Assembly: GCA_003254885.1 (NCBI GenBank)
Contig: QANT01005874.1
Span: forward strand, 1 to 33,222
Length of the DNA: 33,222 nt
Reading direction: 5' to 3'
Origin: Purshia tridentata
Lineage: Eukaryota > Streptophyta > Magnoliopsida > Rosales > Rosaceae
Part shown: positions 32,001-33,222 of the stretch, one piece after another
Layout of the letters: the number at the start of each line of letters is the position of its first letter
Numbering within the stretch: position 1 is the first letter of the stretch
The notes under the pieces: model-generated
Told to the model about the DNA's origin: nothing
The model's input: the letters and a program-made list of their open reading frames with translations, nothing else
Database searches by the model: none
Translations under genes and position numbers: made by a program

Positions 32001-32426
32001 AGGTAAGCAGTGAGTTACACATGCCAGTCTATATTTTGGTAGAGGTAAGTCTATCTTCTGGTGTAGACACATCTATAACTGTGCAAAGGGAAGGGTGTGT
32101 ATGTTGACAGACATGAAAACCAGTGCACACACCCAGTATGTATGAGTGTGTGTATTATGTGTATTTAGAATTTTACACACACTGTTGCTATGGTGTATGT
32201 AGATATTTTAAAGGTTCAATAACATTGATGTGAATGGTTTCTATATTTCAGAATAACATGTGATGATGAAGAAGAACGAGCAAGTCGCAGGGTATATAGA
32301 GGCTGCACCCGTTCTCCAACGTGCCAAGGATGCACATCTTGTGTGTGCTTTGGCTGTGAAATTTGTCGTTTCTCAGATTGCAGCTGCCAGACTTGCACCG
32401 ATTTCACAAGGAATGCTAAACCTTGA
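29061..32426 (+). CDS. ULT1: ULTRAPETALA1-like SAND-domain trithorax-group protein, three exons, 236 aa
   Basis: Exons at 29061-29271, 30797-31121 and 32252-32426, with phases 1 and 2. ULT1 is a plant nuclear protein that works with trithorax factors to antagonise Polycomb silencing. It limits shoot and floral meristem size and helps activate AGAMOUS. The sequence shows VTCGCTSHRYGDAVGRLRVF, the CECTPGC pair, then KLTPAAFEKHSGRETARKWK in the SAND-like region (about residues 60-115). CHRDEFVCCTRCNKERRFRLR follows, and the Cys-rich C terminus contains YRGCTRSPTCQGCTSCVCFG and CSCQTCTDF. Length matches Arabidopsis ULT1 and ULT2, and no residue in the family's Cys pattern appears to be missing. 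Introns are long (1525 and 1130 nt). Whether it corresponds to ULT1 or to the single ancestor of both Arabidopsis genes is not decided. Confidence 0.96.
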
Positions 32427-32984
32427 GCAACAGTCTTTGTGGTCCGGATACTCTTCTTTAATCATATGGGTTGTGTGCACCCATAATGGTTCCGTTGAAG
32501 CACCCCCACCCTCCACCCATTTTCCGACATTAGAAGAAGGAAGGCCAAAAAATTGAAAAGCAGTTTCTATTGACATTCTCCTTATATATTAAACTTGTTT
32601 CCAGTCTCCGAGTTCAATGTTTGTTGTTCTCTTGACTGGTTTAGAAATTTCTAATTTAATGATTTATTCTCATCATTTTTATTTAATTAGTGCATGATAT
32701 ATTTAATTCTGTTTTCTTTATATATTATTTAAAATTTCTTGAGTTGATGCATCTTTTGGAAGCTTAGACTGAGGTGGTGATTCTGTTCCCTTGAAAAGAC
32801 TTAGCATGCTGTCTTTGCTAGATTAACCACTGAGATGAGCAATATCAATATGACGAATAAAGATCGATATGTGAGTGATATCAAAAGTTGCAGGAGTGGT
32901 GACCGCTGAAGATAGAATAAAGTGACGAAATGGGGTTAAGGGTTGGGGATGTCAGTGATTTGAGCCTTTGTATTTGGTGGTGGA
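32427..32984. other. ULT1 3' flank
   Basis: ULT1 3' UTR and AT-rich spacer. Short ORFs on both strands at 32216-32576 overlap the last exon and look like shadows. Confidence 0.5.
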
Positions 32985-33222
32985 GTTTGGGGAAGGGCTG
33001 TTTGGTGCTTCTGTAAGAAGTGCTTTCTTTAGAAGCCTTTTTGCTAGAAAGATATAAATTTTTTTTTAAAAAAAGTTTTAAGTATTTTTTGTGAATGTAT
33101 TTAGAAATGTTTCTTAAAAGCACCTATGCTCTCCATAAAGTGCTTTTATAATTCAAAAGTGTTCTTGATTTTTTTATGTCAAATATAGTCAAAAGCGTTT
33201 TGACTATTTAAAAGCGTCTTTA
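32985..33222. mobile_element. Start of a non-autonomous transposon-like repeat rich in AAGCGCTTT-type motifs, cut by the window end
   Basis: From GGGCTGTTTGGTGCTTCTG (about 32995) onward the sequence carries many variants of AAAAGCACTTT and AAAAGCGTTTT in both orientations (AAGTGCTTTC, AAAAGCACC, AAAGTGCTTTT, AAAAGCGTTTTG, AAAAGCGTC). Such subterminal arrays are common in non-autonomous DNA transposons of dicot genomes. The right end and target-site duplication lie outside the window. Confidence 0.55.

Noticed and set aside
1..33222. CRISPR array, operon or bacterial defence system
   Set aside because: The window is eukaryotic nuclear DNA with spliced plant genes; the repeats are tandem duplications, microsatellites and transposon ends.

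Overview
This window is nuclear DNA from a flowering plant. The genes are intron-split with GT-AG junctions and separated by AT-rich spacers full of (CT)n, (TA)n and transposon remnants. The protein set (ULTRAPETALA, QWRF/augmin-type protein, SYP12-group syntaxin, GT14 glucuronosyltransferase) is plant-specific. A eudicot is clear; a rosid, perhaps Rosaceae, is only my impression from repeat style.

Layout: (1) 1-2180: right end of a probable hAT-type element, a tRNA-Asp(GUC) gene, and a promoter carrying a recent 127-bp tandem duplication. (2) 2181-8238: three plus-strand genes: a six-exon QWRF-motif microtubule protein with a 5-bp frameshifting duplication in exon 1, an intronless SYP124-like syntaxin, and a four-exon 100-aa mitochondrial membrane protein. 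(3) 9292-11506, minus: a two-exon membrane-anchored coiled-coil protein. (4) 12612-18651, plus: an LTO1-like Fe-S adaptor, then two tandem formiminotransferase-like genes. (5) 18862-21056, minus: a four-exon GT14 glucuronosyltransferase, convergent with the second formiminotransferase gene. (6) 21057-28660: about 7.6 kb of AT-rich DNA with no convincing protein gene, holding a SINE-like relic, microsatellites and a 35-bp tandem duplication. (7) 29061-32426, plus: a three-exon ULTRAPETALA1-like gene. (8) 32985-33222: the start of a repeat rich in AAGCGCTTT-like motifs, cut by the window end.

These genes do not form a pathway. They are cytoskeleton, membrane traffic, mitochondrial, Fe-S assembly, folate-related, cell-wall glycan and chromatin genes lying side by side. 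The order QWRF gene, small mitochondrial gene, formiminotransferase and ULT resembles, from memory, the Arabidopsis chromosome 2 region around ULT2. I found no radically new system. The best leads are the QWRF frameshift, which a possible 50-nt intron would repair, the duplicated QWRF promoter block, the 41-bp repeat around exon 1 of the second formiminotransferase gene, and the LTO1/formiminotransferase adjacency.
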